Notes under the pieces: model-generated
Told to the model about the DNA's origin: nothing
Seen by the model: only the letters and a program-made list of their open reading frames with translations
The model's database searches: none
Position numbers and translations under genes: made by a program
Origin: Runella slithyformis DSM 19594
Lineage (GTDB): Bacteria > Bacteroidota > Bacteroidia > Cytophagales > Spirosomataceae
DNA: 64,000 nt
Reading direction: 5' to 3'
NCBI RefSeq assembly: GCF_000218895.1
Contig: NC_015703.1
Coordinates: 433,501 to 497,500, forward strand
Shown here: positions 35,494-43,611 of the stretch, one piece after another
Position numbering within the stretch: the first letter of the stretch is position 1
How the letters are laid out: every line of letters begins with the position of its first letter

Positions 35494-35763
35494 CTAAAGG
35501 CGGCCCCGGTCATCAAACTCCATATTGATGGGCTTCGTGATGTGAGGTTCCGACGCAAAAAGAGTGATTTCAAAACCGGGCGGCAAATGAAAGCTTTTTC
35601 GTTCCTGCTCCGGCGTTCTGAAATCGGTGGTTCGCACGTGATCGGCAAAGACGTCTTTTGGGGCAGCGTTCTTTTTAGGAACGTTGCACCCCTGCGCATA
35701 CAGCATCAACAGACCTGTGCCGAGCCATAGGGTCTTTTTCTGAAACCAAACGGAATTTTTCAT
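35494..35763 (-). pseudogene. N-terminal part of the interrupted PVC-type haem protein
   Basis: The first 89 codons of the gene continued at 31414-34227. It has a lipoprotein-type signal (LWLGTGLLMLYAQGCNVP, lipobox around AQGC), then SFHLPPGFEITLFASEPHIT and NMEFDDRGRL, the standard N-terminal segment of PVC-type haem-binding domain proteins. The codon after GRL is a TAG created by the inserted element; in the intact gene the next residues would be WVTHSSEYP. It is therefore a truncated product at most. Confidence 0.93.
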
Positions 35764-35896
35764 TTTTTCGGGAAGAAAGGCTTAGGTTTAGCAATGGAAG
35801 TCATTGACCTTAAAATGGTTATCCGCGCTATTTTTACCCGAATTCATTTTGTTTTTTCGTCAGATACTACAATTTTCTTCGATTGTACCCAAAAAA

Positions 35897-35924
35897 ATGA
35901 GGTTGATGCAGGCATCAACCTCAT
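35897..35924. terminator. 13-bp perfect hairpin between minus-strand genes
   Basis: ATGAGGTTGATGC (35897-35909) pairs with 35912-35924. Read on the minus strand it comes after the haem-protein N-terminal gene start region and before the hydrolase stop, so it lies just downstream of the hydrolase gene and is followed by T7. Confidence 0.65.
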
Positions 35925-35945
35925 AAAGAAACGGGCCCGGCATTT

Positions 35946-36896
35946 TCAATCGGCAGCAATCCTTTCCAACGCCGCATTTTTCAACATCTCGTGCGTACCT
36001 TCAAAAATCGTCAATGTGATTTTTCTCGAAGATTTTTGGTACAGAATGGCGCGGTTATCCAGTGTTTTTGACGGATTTTGGGCGGAGAAGGTCTGCGTTT
36101 TGAGCATTGTGGCCGCGTCGGTTTCCGACACATAAAGCGACTTATCTTTTTCGCCAGCGTCGGTCAGGAGTTTATTGTAAAAGTTGATGGAATGCGAAAT
36201 CGGTACTGAGCCCGTATAGCCGTCGTGAATGCCGGCATAGATTTGCAGGATGCTCTTTTTACGTTTTTTAAGGGACGTTTTCCAATACAACGGAGAACGC
36301 TCTTTGGCTTTTTGGGCATCAAATACCTCGCCGGCACCGGTACATTTGATGATCTCCGGGCCATACCTGTTTTTTCGTTCCACTGATTCACCATACCAGG
36401 CTGACAGGTCTGAAATGGACGACCAGGCCGAAAATGAAGCGATGGCATGCCGAGACTTCATGTACATTGCCAGGGTAGCAAAGCCTCCCCCGCTGTTGCC
36501 CACGACGTAAATCTTCTTTTTATCCACCTTCATGTTTTTCAGCGCCCAGTCAATGGCCTCGTCAATATCGGCCATTACAAACTCGCTGCAACAGGCCTTG
36601 GGATGATTGTTGACACCCCGAAAGTTGGGAAAAATATAGTTCCAGCCTTTGGTCCGGGCCTGTACCGCTACCATATCTTTCTGAGAATCGGCCGTATTGC
36701 TCCAGGAGTGCAATTCTACCACTAAGGGTTGCGGCGAAGATTCCGTAGATTTATCATAATAAAAGACCTGTACATTTCCGTCCAACGAGGATCGAATACT
36801 GTCTTTTTGTAAGAAGTCCGGGCGTTGGGGGGCTTGGCACCTGCCCGAAACGGCCAATGCCAGGACAGTGATGATCAACAGAAGCTTTTCCTTCAT
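35946..36896 (-). CDS. Secreted alpha/beta hydrolase (prolyl-oligopeptidase type)
   Basis: 316 residues from the ATG at 36896; upstream in-frame codons would put a charged stretch before the signal peptide. The signal is KEKLLLIITVLALAVSGRCQA. The nucleophile elbow is VVGNSGGGFATLAMYM (G-N-S-G-G), with RGVNNHPKACCSEFVMADIDEAIDW upstream, as in S9/dienelactone-hydrolase-like enzymes. The acid and His of the triad should lie in YAGIHDGYTGSVPISHS and FEGTHEMLKNAA; the latter is the likely catalytic His. Substrate (ester, peptide or acetylated sugar) unknown. No obvious operon partner. Confidence 0.85.
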   Translation of the reverse strand: MKEKLLLIITVLALAVSGRCQAPQRPDFLQKDSIRSSLDGNVQVFYYDKSTESSPQPLVVELHSWSNTADSQKDMVAVQARTKGWNYIFPNFRGVNNHPKACCSEFVMADIDEAIDWALKNMKVDKKKIYVVGNSGGGFATLAMYMKSRHAIASFSAWSSISDLSAWYGESVERKNRYGPEIIKCTGAGEVFDAQKAKERSPLYWKTSLKKRKKSILQIYAGIHDGYTGSVPISHSINFYNKLLTDAGEKDKSLYVSETDAATMLKTQTFSAQNPSKTLDNRAILYQKSSRKITLTIFEGTHEMLKNAALERIAAD

Positions 36897-36992
36897 TTTC
36901 TTTTTTATACATGTGTCAACGATAACCATCCAACGGCCCTCCTCCGCTAAGAATCACATAAAAATGCGGGCCGTTCAGAACACCTCCGGACC

Positions 36993-38318
36993 TCAGGGTT
37001 TGGCCATTTTCGCTTCCGAAACCAGCGTCAGCAAGGCCACCTGAATGGCTTTGTAGCCTTCGTCATCCAGCCACCATTCATTGAGGGCATGGGCATTGCC
37101 GCCTTTTCCTCCGCGTCCCAAGGTCACGGCAGGGATTCCTTTGGCAATCGGCGTATTGGAGTTGGTTGAGCCGCGGCCCACTTTAGGAGAAGCTCCAAAA
37201 TAAGCGATCGAGGCCATGGCCCGCTGAATGAGGGGGACGGTTTCGGGTAATTCGCCCGAAGGGCGATCGCCGATTTTTTTGATCTCCACCGTGAGTGCCG
37301 GGCCCATGCGTTTCATGGCATTGTGTTCCTGAAGTGCCTGTTGTACCGATGCTTTTAACAGCGAATCCACTAAATTGAGGTTTTCGGGGATTTCGGAGCG
37401 CATATCCACTTCCATCCAAGACTCAAACGCAATGGAATTGACCGAAGTACCCCCGCCGATACGGCCTACGTTGTAGCTGGTACGCGCCCCTGTCCGGGTA
37501 AATTTATCGGCCGCTTTTGAAAAGTAATGAATGGCCGAGCCCAGGGCATGCTGAGGGTTAGCCAAGCCGAAGGCGCCCCACGAATGTCCGCCGGGGCCTT
37601 TGAAGGTAATGCGGTACCGATACGAACCTAAGCCCATGGTCCGTAAGTAGTCCATGCCGCCGCCGTCAATCGCGATCCACGAGTCGATGCGGGGGCTTTG
37701 GTCGGTGAATAAGTGTTTTACACCTCTCAAATCTCCAAGCCCTTCTTCGCCTACGGAGCCAATGAACAACACATCGGCTTCGGTTTCTATGTTGGCCTCT
37801 TCCAGGGCTCTCAACACCGACACGATCATGACGACGCCCTGCGTGTTGTCACCAATGCCCGGGGCAAAGAGCGTATCACCCTTTATTTTCACTTTGACGT
37901 CGGTTTCGAGTGGGAATACGGTATCTAAATGGGCATCAAATGCGACGGTCCGATTGCGTTTTTTGCCTTTTCGCAGTCCGATCACGTTGCCCACCTTATC
38001 CGTCCATACCGAATCGATCCCCGCTTCTTTGAGCATGGACGCAAACCGAATGCCCCGTTTGGTTTCCATAAACGGTGGGGCGGGAATCTCGGTCAGCATA
38101 ATGAGGTCCTCCCGATTTCGTTTGTTTTGAGCAACAATGGACTGAAACGCCTTTTGGATTTGTTTGTTTTTGGCCAATTGTTCAGCTTCTTTGAGGTAAG
38201 CCGCCTCTACTTTACCATTCTTTCCGGCATCATCTTCCTGAGCGTAGGCCACCGAGAAAAGGAGCGTGAGGCCGGCAATTATTCCAAGGTGGGTCAAGGT
38301 GGGTTTTCGATTTCTCAT
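36993..38318 (-). CDS. Secreted M20/M25/M40 metallopeptidase
   Basis: 441 residues with signal peptide LGIIAGLTLLFSVAYAQ. The zinc-binding signature is complete: FDAHLDTVFP (His-x-Asp), APGIGDNTQGVV (bridging Asp), FIGSVGEEGLGDLRG (catalytic Glu-Glu) and the C-terminal NAHALNEWW His. A dimerisation lid domain (GPGGHSWGAFGLANPQHALG) is in the middle. It resembles peptidase T-like/tripeptide aminopeptidase members. Predicted periplasmic exopeptidase. It is upstream of, and co-directional with, the alpha/beta hydrolase but 96 bases away, so co-transcription is uncertain. Confidence 0.93.
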   Translation of the reverse strand: MRNRKPTLTHLGIIAGLTLLFSVAYAQEDDAGKNGKVEAAYLKEAEQLAKNKQIQKAFQSIVAQNKRNREDLIMLTEIPAPPFMETKRGIRFASMLKEAGIDSVWTDKVGNVIGLRKGKKRNRTVAFDAHLDTVFPLETDVKVKIKGDTLFAPGIGDNTQGVVMIVSVLRALEEANIETEADVLFIGSVGEEGLGDLRGVKHLFTDQSPRIDSWIAIDGGGMDYLRTMGLGSYRYRITFKGPGGHSWGAFGLANPQHALGSAIHYFSKAADKFTRTGARTSYNVGRIGGGTSVNSIAFESWMEVDMRSEIPENLNLVDSLLKASVQQALQEHNAMKRMGPALTVEIKKIGDRPSGELPETVPLIQRAMASIAYFGASPKVGRGSTNSNTPIAKGIPAVTLGRGGKGGNAHALNEWWLDDEGYKAIQVALLTLVSEAKMAKP

Positions 38319-38377
38319 AGGTTCTTTTTAGTGGTTATTGGCTTTTTTTGCTCATTGTACATTCAATAGTGTTAAGA

Positions 38378-38401
38378 AATCACGCAAAGTCGCAAAGAAG
38401 C
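38378..38401 (-). repeat. 24-bp dispersed repeat, copy 1
   Basis: On the minus strand this reads GCTTCTTTGCGACTTTGCGT then GATT. The same 24 bases occur on the plus strand at 53374-53397. Both lie in intergenic DNA. Confidence 0.75.
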
Positions 38402-38482
38402 AGCGATTTCCCAAAGAATCATATAAAAGATGGCCTTCATTCGCCTTTAAATTGCCTCCTATTACACTTTGCATCAAGAAGG

Positions 38483-39472
38483 TTATTGTACCAGTATTTT
38501 CAATTCATTTTCTTTGACCGTCAGCAGGCCTGCTTTGGGCAGCCGTTGAGTCATTTTTCGCCAGTTGGGTTCTTTGGCATAAATGGCTTTCAGCATCAAA
38601 GCAGCTTTTTGAATATCGCCGTTGTTGGCCAGCGTAATGGCCGTCCAATACTGCATTTCCAGGTTTCCGGGAAACATTTTCATGGCAGCTCCGTACTCCT
38701 TCATGGCGAGAGGCATGTCGTTTTTCTCCACGGCCAGGTCGCCGTTGTTCATGTGGTCATAGGCCCGCTGGACGGTCAATAATCGTTGCAATTCGGCCAG
38801 CGGCTCGGGGTGGTCATCTACCCGCAGATCTACCAGGTGATTATCATCCCACGGCTTATCCGTGGCCTCTCCTTTGACCACCAGCAGGACAGCCGATTGC
38901 TTTCCCCGAATATCCCCGCCCACCTTTTGGGCTGCTTTCAAGGCTTCCAGTACCCGCTCGGCCAGTGGCAGCTGCGCATTCGCTTCAAACGACTTGGCCA
39001 TGGCGGCGGGCACGGCATCGGTCAGCATCATGTTTGATTGTACGGCATAGTTTTTTCCTTTTAAATCTCCCGCAAAGTCCACGCAGTTTTTGCCCGTAAA
39101 GTTGGCTACGTTTCCCTTCGCATCTACAATGCCAACCTGCCGCACCTCCCTGCCGGCGTCATCCGAGAGCAGAATATCCAGCGCTTCGTGAGCAGTTTTG
39201 CCCGATTTGAGCAACGCCAACCCTCTGACTCCAAACGATTTATTGGTAAATGACTGGGTAGCTACAGCCCCGACACCCGCTTCCGCCCACGAAACAGAAG
39301 TACCGACGCTGAACCAATGACTCTGCACACCGACGGCGATCTCGCCCGTTTTCTCATCGCGGGCCACGATCGAAAACGTGTGCGCCAACCCATTGTCTTT
39401 TTTAAAAAACTGGGCGTGCGTCCGTGAAAAAATGAGACCCAAAAAAACAAAAAGGAAAATGGAATTTCTCAT
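38483..39472 (-). CDS. DUF1028 (Ntn-hydrolase-like) secreted protein with TPR tail
   Basis: 329 residues with signal peptide NSIFLFVFLGLIFSRTHAQ. The DUF1028 domain is clear: HTFSIVARDEKTGEIAVGVQ, SWAEAGVGAVATQSFTN, GRQVGIVDAKGNVANFTGKN-like (REVRQVGIVDAKGNVANFTG) and NYAVQSNMMLTDAVPAAMA. The C-terminal 80 residues form a TPR-like pair (AYDHMNNGDLAVEKNDMPLA; LEMQYWTAITLANNGDIQKA). DUF1028 members share the Ntn-hydrolase fold and were linked to protein or peptide processing, but activity is not established. Transcribed away from the caspase cluster. Confidence 0.92.
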   Translation of the reverse strand: MRNSIFLFVFLGLIFSRTHAQFFKKDNGLAHTFSIVARDEKTGEIAVGVQSHWFSVGTSVSWAEAGVGAVATQSFTNKSFGVRGLALLKSGKTAHEALDILLSDDAGREVRQVGIVDAKGNVANFTGKNCVDFAGDLKGKNYAVQSNMMLTDAVPAAMAKSFEANAQLPLAERVLEALKAAQKVGGDIRGKQSAVLLVVKGEATDKPWDDNHLVDLRVDDHPEPLAELQRLLTVQRAYDHMNNGDLAVEKNDMPLAMKEYGAAMKMFPGNLEMQYWTAITLANNGDIQKAALMLKAIYAKEPNWRKMTQRLPKAGLLTVKENELKILVQ

Positions 39473-39585
39473 AGTTGGAGGGTTTGATAAGGAGGCCCAA
39501 TGATACGACGTTTACCCCTCTCTTCCAAACCGTTACCAACACTATTCCGCATAAAATACCGCTTAATAAAAAAAGCGCCGTTTTC

Positions 39586-39615
39586 TTGTCAAATGAGTTA
39601 TTACCGGTATTTTTG
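39586..39615 (+). promoter_or_regulatory. Promoter of the caspase/papain gene block
   Basis: TTG at 39586-39588 and TATTTTTG at 39608-39615 are 19 bases apart, matching the Bacteroidota -33/-7 pattern. The predicted start near 39622 leaves a leader of about 250 bases before 39876; I see no gene and no obvious riboswitch in that leader. Confidence 0.6.
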
Positions 39616-39875
39616 AAAAAATAGTGTAGGCTCCATGGTTCGGCTGCGCCTCATTTTCAGGCGCACTGCCAATACCAACGGGGTGGAAAACACCATACAA
39701 TCGAATAGTATACGCGTTGAAATGGTGAAATAAATGTTTCTCTCACGACGTTATCAACCGCTGATAAAGAGTATACAGTTCTGAGGGCACCGCTGTCATA
39801 AAGTGAGCCTTTTGCCCACCCGTCAACGCTGTACCTGCTAAACCTAACTTACCACGTGTTCAATTTTGTTCTGTT

Positions 39876-42767
39876 ATGACAACTCACAAACTCTTCCTGT
39901 TACTTTTCCTTTTCGGAAGTCTATTAACCGAAGTTTGGGCACAGGAAGAACGCGGCTCCGGGATCAACAAAACCGCTCCCAAAACCGCGGTCGGCACTAC
40001 CCGGGCGCTGATTGTAGGCGTGTCGCAGTATCAACACATCAATTCACTCCGCTTTGCCGGCGACGACGCCCTGGCTTTTTATAACTATCTGCTCTCTCCC
40101 GCCGGAGGCTCCGTTCCGCAGGCCAATATTGAACTTTTACTGAATGAAAAAGCTACGTTGGTACAGGTCGATCTGGCCATGGGAAAACTCCTGAACAGCG
40201 TCAAACCCAATGACCGCGTCTTTATCTACTTTTCGGGCCACGGCGATCAGGAATCAAAAACCATTGCCCAGCGCGGTTTTTTGCTCACGCACGATACCTT
40301 CAGCAGCAATTATAACTCTACGGCTTTTGCGGTACTGTATTTACAGGACTATATCGCCACCCTGGCCACCAAAAACCAGGCGCAGATATTCCTGTTTCTG
40401 GATGCGTGCCGTTCCGGAAAACTGGCCGGGAGCGAAATCGGCGGGGTGCAGCTTGCCGGTCAGCAATTGCTCAAACAGGTCGCCAACGAGGTGAAGTTTA
40501 TGGCCTGCCAGGCCAATGAACTATCGCTGGAAGGGTATCAATGGGGCGGCGGCCGGGGGGTGTTCAGTTACCACCTCATTCGCGGGATGCAGGGGCTGGC
40601 CGACGCCGACGGCGATAAGACCATTACGCTGCGCGAGCTGGAACGGTACCTTGAAGACCGCGTAACGGCCGAAGCCGCTCCCAACCGCCAGAATCCGCTG
40701 TTGTTGGCGGCCGACAAATCACTGCCCCTGGTAAAGGTAGACCCCGCTACCCTCGCGGCCGTGCGTCAGAATCTGCCCCCTCCTGCCTTTGCGGCTGTGC
40801 AAGGCAAAGGATTCGTCGAAACCATTCTGGACAGCGCCCCCGATGACGTACAAAAAACCTACGCTGACTTTCACGAAGCAATTGCGCAAAAACAGTTATT
40901 GGATAGCCCCAACAGTGCCGATGGGTATTATGAAAAATTACTGGCAACGCCTTCCATCGGGGAACTTCACCCCTTTATCAAACGAGAGTTTGCGGCGGCG
41001 CTGCTCGAAGAATCCACGAAAACGTTCGGACAGCTTTTGGCCAATAAAAACCTGCCGGCAGTCAGTACCGGTTACCGAAAAAACATTCGTTATTTGGAAA
41101 AAGCCGCTCAAATTTTGGGAAAATCCCATTATTTCTATCCCAATCTGCGCGCACAGACTTTTTATTATAAAGGCCTGTTGACCGAATCCGCCAACCGTGA
41201 CGAAGCCCTGCTGAATTACCGTCAGGCCATCACCGCCGACAGCACTTTTGCGCCGGCTTACAATGACGCCGGCCGATTGCTGTTTTTGAAGCAATCCTTC
41301 CGGGAAGCGCAGGAAATTTTTGAAAAAGGGCTCCAACTGGCCCCGAAATGGAGTTATCTGCACCTCAATTACGGCATGGTGTTGGTGGCCCAAAAAAAAT
41401 GGACCGAAGCCGAAACGGCGTACAAAGAAGCCATCGAACTCCAACCCGATAACGCCATTGCGTTTAAGAATTACGGTAACCTCCTCGCCGGGCAAAACAA
41501 GGGATCAGATGCCGAAACGGCGTACAAAAAAGCCATCGAACTCAACCCCAACGACCCCGAAACCTACAACAACTACGGAATGCTGCTGAACGCCCAAAAA
41601 CGATACAGCGAAGCCGAAACCGAGTACAAAAAAGCCATCGAACTCCAACCCGACAACGCACAGGTCTACAGTAACTACGGCATTGTACTGGCCATTCAGA
41701 ACCGGCAGGCAGAAGCGGAGTTTGTTTTTCGCAAATCCATTGAGCTCAACCCCAAAGACGCACAGGCGCACTTTAACTACGGCATCCTGCTGGCCACCCA
41801 AAATCGATTGGCCGAGGCAGAGATCGCTTATAAAAAAGCCATTGAACTGGCCCCCAACGATGCCATTGCTTACAACAGTTACGGAGTATTGCTGGCGGCG
41901 CAGAATCGGTTGGCTGAAGCCGAACAGGCGTATAAAAAATACGTAGAACTCAGTCCCAACAATGCCATTGTGTACGGCAATTACGGCAATTTGCTGGCCC
42001 GTCAGGGGCGACAACGTGAGGCGGAGACCGCTTACAAAAGATCCATTGAACTGAACCCCAACGACGCCAACGTGCATAAAAGCTATGCCATTTTATTGAA
42101 AAACCTGAATCGGCCGGCGGAAGCGGAAACATCCTACAAGCGGGCCATCCAGCTCAAAACGGACGACGCCGAAGTCTATAAGAACTACGGCATGCTGCTG
42201 AATGCGCGCAATCGCCCCGAAGAAGCGGAAGCCAACTTCAAAAAAGCGATTGAGCTAAATCCCGACGACCCCTTCGTTTACAATAGTTACGGCATGTTGC
42301 TCGCCGCGCAGAGCCGTTTGGACGAGGCCGAAAACGCCTACAAAAAATCCATCGCATTGAGTGCCGCCAACGGATTGGTCTTCGGCAATTACGGAAATCT
42401 GCTGGCCCGTCAGAGTCGTTTTGAAGAGGCGGAGACCAACTATAAAAGAGCGTTGGAATTGATTCCCAATAACGCCCTGCTGTACAACAATTACGGCAAT
42501 CTTTTGGATGGTCTGGGGCGCCTGCCCGAAGCGGAGGCGATCTATAAAAAAGCCATCGAAGCCAAGACCGATTATCCTCCGCCTTATTATTACATAGCAC
42601 TTCTCAAAGCGCGTCAAAACCTGACCGCCGAGGCCATCGACTGGCTGGGCAAAGCCTTGGAAAAAGGCTACACCAATTTTGACAGCATCAGCAGAAATCC
42701 GGCCTTTGACCCGTTGCGGGAAACGCCCGAATTCAAGGCGTTACTCACCAAATACCGTAAGAATTGA
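39876..42767 (+). CDS. Secreted caspase-family (C14) peptidase with long TPR array
   Basis: 963 residues. Signal peptide (LFLLLFLFGSLLTEVWAQ), then a metacaspase/orthocaspase-like C14 domain (about 40-265): RALIVGVSQYQHINSLRFAG, catalytic His122 in VFIYFSGHGDQES and catalytic Cys178 in IFLFLDACRSGKLAG. After a helical linker, residues about 395-960 form an array of about 15 TPRs with strong periodic repeats (ETAYKKAIELNPNDPETYNN; NYGNLLARQGRQREAETAYK). It is the first gene of a three-gene unit, 7 bases ahead of a caspase-like gene and followed by a papain-like one. Substrate unknown; a role in proteolytic signalling or envelope turnover is inference. Confidence 0.93.
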   Translation: MTTHKLFLLLFLFGSLLTEVWAQEERGSGINKTAPKTAVGTTRALIVGVSQYQHINSLRFAGDDALAFYNYLLSPAGGSVPQANIELLLNEKATLVQVDLAMGKLLNSVKPNDRVFIYFSGHGDQESKTIAQRGFLLTHDTFSSNYNSTAFAVLYLQDYIATLATKNQAQIFLFLDACRSGKLAGSEIGGVQLAGQQLLKQVANEVKFMACQANELSLEGYQWGGGRGVFSYHLIRGMQGLADADGDKTITLRELERYLEDRVTAEAAPNRQNPLLLAADKSLPLVKVDPATLAAVRQNLPPPAFAAVQGKGFVETILDSAPDDVQKTYADFHEAIAQKQLLDSPNSADGYYEKLLATPSIGELHPFIKREFAAALLEESTKTFGQLLANKNLPAVSTGYRKNIRYLEKAAQILGKSHYFYPNLRAQTFYYKGLLTESANRDEALLNYRQAITADSTFAPAYNDAGRLLFLKQSFREAQEIFEKGLQLAPKWSYLHLNYGMVLVAQKKWTEAETAYKEAIELQPDNAIAFKNYGNLLAGQNKGSDAETAYKKAIELNPNDPETYNNYGMLLNAQKRYSEAETEYKKAIELQPDNAQVYSNYGIVLAIQNRQAEAEFVFRKSIELNPKDAQAHFNYGILLATQNRLAEAEIAYKKAIELAPNDAIAYNSYGVLLAAQNRLAEAEQAYKKYVELSPNNAIVYGNYGNLLARQGRQREAETAYKRSIELNPNDANVHKSYAILLKNLNRPAEAETSYKRAIQLKTDDAEVYKNYGMLLNARNRPEEAEANFKKAIELNPDDPFVYNSYGMLLAAQSRLDEAENAYKKSIALSAANGLVFGNYGNLLARQSRFEEAETNYKRALELIPNNALLYNNYGNLLDGLGRLPEAEAIYKKAIEAKTDYPPPYYYIALLKARQNLTAEAIDWLGKALEKGYTNFDSISRNPAFDPLRETPEFKALLTKYRKN

Positions 42768-42774
42768 TCTCCGT

Positions 42775-43599
42775 ATGAAAAACATTCTATTCTTTTTGCT
42801 TTTTACCGGCAGCCCCTTTCTGCTTTGTGCCCAAAAACTCCACCTTATTCTTACCTCCGATTATGAGAACAGGGAGTTCGGGATGATCAGCCTCAAAGAC
42901 GAAGAAATGGTCACGACCATGTTTCGAAAAATCAGTACACAGATCGGGTACGAGCTGAGGATCGTTTACATTAACAAAAATACCAAAGAGGGATTTACGG
43001 GCAATGCCGTGCGCAATGCCGTCACCGACACCTCCATTCACACAACCGACATTGTCATTTTCTATTATTCAGGCTTTGGCATTTATCCTTCCAAAAGCAC
43101 ACTGCCTTCTTTGCAGTTGGATAACAGCAGTTTACTGAGCCTTAGCCGGCACACGCCGCTCTCGCTTGATGATGTGGCAGCGGCCCTTCAGGCCAGAGGG
43201 ATTAAGCTGGGCATGGTCATGGCCGACTGTCGCAATACCCTTACCACACGGTATCCGATCCCGGCACGAAGAGGTACGATTGTGAGGCAGGACCGCTCGA
43301 AGGAGATTCTCAAAAAATTGTTTTTGGGCGAATCCTGCCGCATTCTGAAAATAGCCAGCGCTCAAAAAGGCAAACCGGTGCTCGCCATCTCGCGCAATTC
43401 CGTTTTTACGTATTCACTCACCGAAGCCTTTGAAGATATGCTGTATGCCAAAACGATGAAAGAAGTGAGTCTGGACAACCTGCTGCTCCGGATCAACAGG
43501 ATCACCAAAGCCTTCATTCCCGAATATACCGGCTTGAGCAAGGTCCCCATCAGTTGTCGTACCGCCGCCGGCCGGCCGGCTGTCCGGGTTGTCCGATAA
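42775..43599 (+). CDS. Caspase-like protein lacking the catalytic His
   Basis: 274 residues from the ATG at 42775, which opens a signal peptide (KNILFFLLFTGSPFLLCAQ); upstream in-frame codons overlap the previous gene. The caspase scaffold is visible: HLILTSDYENREFGM, DIVIFYYSGFGIYPSKS where caspases have the SGHG box, and IKLGMVMADCRNTL where they have DAC. The Cys is kept (residue 152) but the catalytic His is Phe101, so it is expected to be proteolytically inactive. It shares the operon with an active-looking caspase and may be a regulator or binding partner. The family assignment rests on these motifs and on synteny. Confidence 0.72.
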   Translation: MKNILFFLLFTGSPFLLCAQKLHLILTSDYENREFGMISLKDEEMVTTMFRKISTQIGYELRIVYINKNTKEGFTGNAVRNAVTDTSIHTTDIVIFYYSGFGIYPSKSTLPSLQLDNSSLLSLSRHTPLSLDDVAAALQARGIKLGMVMADCRNTLTTRYPIPARRGTIVRQDRSKEILKKLFLGESCRILKIASAQKGKPVLAISRNSVFTYSLTEAFEDMLYAKTMKEVSLDNLLLRINRITKAFIPEYTGLSKVPISCRTAAGRPAVRVVR

Positions 43600-43611
43600 T
43601 CCACCAAACGT

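Larger units (their letters stand above)
34228..35499 (-). mobile_element. IS110-family element, 1272 bp, inserted in haem-protein gene
   Basis: The boundaries were set from the interrupted host gene. On the minus strand the left flank ends GGGGCCGC followed by CT, and the right end of the element is followed by CT then GTGGGTCACG. Keeping one CT rejoins host codons CGC CTG TGG GTC in frame. No terminal inverted repeats or longer target duplication are seen, as expected for IS110 elements, whose CT core recurs at both ends. Content: a long noncoding left end (about 245 bases) with a putative bridge RNA, a frameshifted transposase, and a right end of only about 12 bases. Length fits the family. 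Confidence 0.93.
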
